NCBI RefSeq assembly: GCF_020687505.1 | Contig: NZ_JAJEQT010000009.1 | From: Coprococcus_C hominis | Lineage (GTDB): Bacteria; Bacillota; Clostridia; Lachnospirales; Lachnospiraceae | Direction: 5' to 3' (one strand) | Length of the DNA stretch: 64,000 nucleotides | Shown here: positions 62,618 through 64,000 of the stretch, one piece after another | Layout of the letters: the number at the start of each line of letters is the position of its first letter | Position numbering within the stretch: the stretch's first letter is position 1 | The notes under the pieces: model-generated | The model's database searches: none | Seen by the model: the letters and a program-made list of their open reading frames with translations, nothing else | What the model was told of the DNA's origin: nothing | Program-made: the position numbers and the translations under genes

Positions 62618-63976
62618 TTATGTGCAGTACCGGAATGTGCGGTCAGTCAGAATTCTTGCAGAGATCAGACCGAGTGGAAGTGCAATGATGATCATAATTG
62701 CAGATGTAAACCACGAGACCGCTTCGGTAAGAGACATAATGCCAAAGTTATAAATTGCACGATATAAGTAAAGTCCCGGAACCATAATAACGATGGAAGG
62801 AACTGTAAGTGAAATCCTTGGATATCCATGATTCTGCTTTATAAAGGATGCAAGCAGTCCTGCTGTCAGTGCCCCAAGAAATGCAGCCACAGCGGCAGGA
62901 ATTCCACAATGGTCTACGAGCTCCAGACGGAGTGTATTTGCGACAGCACCAATCATTGCAGCCGTGCATGCCATTGAAACAGAACTGTTGAACATCAGGG
63001 AAAATCCGAATACACCACAGAAGCTGGTAATTATCCGGAGTATAAAATGTACCCATACATTGATATGCATGTCTGCGAAAGACAGCGGCTGCAAATGTAA
63101 CAGCAAAGCCATGATCCATGCAGACATGGTTGCAACCAAAACGATAATAATGGAATAAGTCAGTCGTTCCAGACCGGATCGTAGATCCAGCTTTGCAAGG
63201 TCAATGCCGCTTGTAATAAATGGAAATCCAGGGATGATAAACAGGATAGAGCATATATAACCTGCTTCGTGCACCGCGGCCACATGGAACAGCATTTCGG
63301 CAAGCTTCAGACAGATCGTGTAGATCAGACAGGCAGCCGAGATAGAAGCAGCAATGTTTAGAAATAAGGTAAAATGATGCTTGATCAGTTTTGTTCGTAT
63401 GATATTACCAACACCTGCAGCAATGAATGCAAGAATCATTTCCACGGGACCGCCGCCAAGTAGAAATGTAAATGCACAGCAGGCGAGTGCTGCTGCAAGT
63501 CCTAATTTGACAGGAGAGTAAAGCGCATGGATTCTCTCGATTTCGTCGAGCCTTTTATGGATTTCTTCACCGGTCAGATGGGCTTCGATATTCGGAAAGC
63601 TGTCGACGAAACGCTCCATTCGGTAAAGCTTGGATGTGTTTACGCCTGTATTTGCAATACTTAAAGATTGGGACACACAATCATTTCCATCAAAACAGTT
63701 AAACTCAATGGACATCAGACCGACATCGACCGTGCATGTTACACCGAGTTCTTTGGAAAGCTTGTTCATGGATGTACGGACACGCCATGCTCCGGTTCCA
63801 CAGGAAAGCAGGATCAGACCGACACGACCGATGACGGATGCTTTTTCAATCAATCCTGCATCGGAGATAAGCACGTTGCTGTCATCGCCAGTATAATCAT
63901 GCCAGGGGATCTCCATATGATTTTTTTCCATAATATCAACATAGGAAGTTGATGTTGGATCAGCGTTCTTCTTCAT
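62618..63976 (-). CDS. ThrE-type threonine/serine exporter family protein
   Basis: A 452-residue membrane protein that combines the DUF1212 (ThrE) N-terminal half with the DUF3815-like C-terminal half in one chain. The soluble start holds LLSCGTGAWRVRTSMNKLSKELGV and LMSIEFNC, then about 10 helices follow from residue 155 on. FIIPGFPFITSGIDLAKLD and VPSIVIMVPGLYLYRAIY mark the two halves. It probably exports threonine, serine or a related compound. The ATG at 63976 is 24 bp from the window edge. purA follows after 36 bp and is likely in the same operon. Confidence 0.88.
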   Translation of the reverse strand: MKKNADPTSTSYVDIMEKNHMEIPWHDYTGDDSNVLISDAGLIEKASVIGRVGLILLSCGTGAWRVRTSMNKLSKELGVTCTVDVGLMSIEFNCFDGNDCVSQSLSIANTGVNTSKLYRMERFVDSFPNIEAHLTGEEIHKRLDEIERIHALYSPVKLGLAAALACCAFTFLLGGGPVEMILAFIAAGVGNIIRTKLIKHHFTLFLNIAASISAACLIYTICLKLAEMLFHVAAVHEAGYICSILFIIPGFPFITSGIDLAKLDLRSGLERLTYSIIIVLVATMSAWIMALLLHLQPLSFADMHINVWVHFILRIITSFCGVFGFSLMFNSSVSMACTAAMIGAVANTLRLELVDHCGIPAAVAAFLGALTAGLLASFIKQNHGYPRISLTVPSIVIMVPGLYLYRAIYNFGIMSLTEAVSWFTSAIMIIIALPLGLISARILTDRTFRYCT

Positions 63977-64000
63977 ATAATATCGCCTCTGCTTTTGTAA

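Overview
The window looks like a chromosomal segment of a low-to-moderate GC Gram-positive anaerobe of the class Clostridia, most likely family Lachnospiraceae. This is inferred from the clostridial form of PurL (single chain with a C-terminal glutaminase), pyruvate phosphate dikinase, an acyl-ACP thioesterase, DUF1846, strong AGGAGG ribosome binding sites, TTGACA/TATAAT promoters and sortase-type surface proteins. No rRNA, tRNA, CRISPR array or complete mobile element was seen. The species cannot be fixed from sequence reading alone.

Layout. 1-3400: the end of a wall-anchored protein, then a sucrose-use locus (scrB, scrK) flanked by gene fragments (LacI regulator, MsmK-type ATPase, HPr-like protein, a second fructokinase) that read as deletion scars. 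3386-8260: truA, a small CxxC protein, an SPFH-ribbon-helix-helix pair flanked by two copies of a 45-bp repeat, and membrane proteins of DUF1648, DUF2207-like and LemA type. 8474-11640: a SulP permease with a charged C-terminal tail, pyrE and a 49-residue membrane peptide. 11817-20336: a large secreted NlpC/P60-like/SpaA/VaFE adhesin-type protein, a dCache-HAMP-GGDEF-EAL enzyme, a CheX-like protein with CheY, and two M14-like proteins that have lost zinc ligands.

20375-37538: purL, an rRNA/tRNA 2'-O-methyltransferase, cysK and an IscR-like Rrf2 regulator behind a twin palindrome. A 56-bp tandem repeat then leads into a housekeeping run: GH3 N-acetylhexosaminidase, SbcD/YhaO-like nuclease, membrane-anchored YhaN-like ATPase, acyl-ACP thioesterase, cdd, M16C protease, era, DUF1846. 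37707-49665: polyamine transporter potABCD with an extended PotA and a C-terminally membrane-anchored PotD, recO, glyS, a sodium/solute symporter, a lipoprotein and the highly expressed ppdK.

49857-54544 is an accessory patch: a membrane protein with a beta-rich exterior, an IS1380-like transposase remnant, a membrane-bound XRE regulator, a secreted anchored protein and a lipoprotein, with codon use unlike the neighbours (many ATA and AGA codons). 54660-63976 returns to core genes: CDF transporter, dGTPase-like HD hydrolase, DUF3006-like small protein, hotdog thioesterase, AGCS symporter, Gfo/Idh/MocA oxidoreductase, thioredoxin, flavin reductase, purA and a ThrE-type exporter.

The items that best repay a second look are the SPFH-RHH cassette with its promoter palindrome and flanking repeats, the CheX/CheY plus double-degenerate M14 locus, the membrane XRE-secreted protein trio beside an IS scar, the 56-bp tandem repeat duplicating a translation start region, and the two gene-fragment fusions around scrBK.
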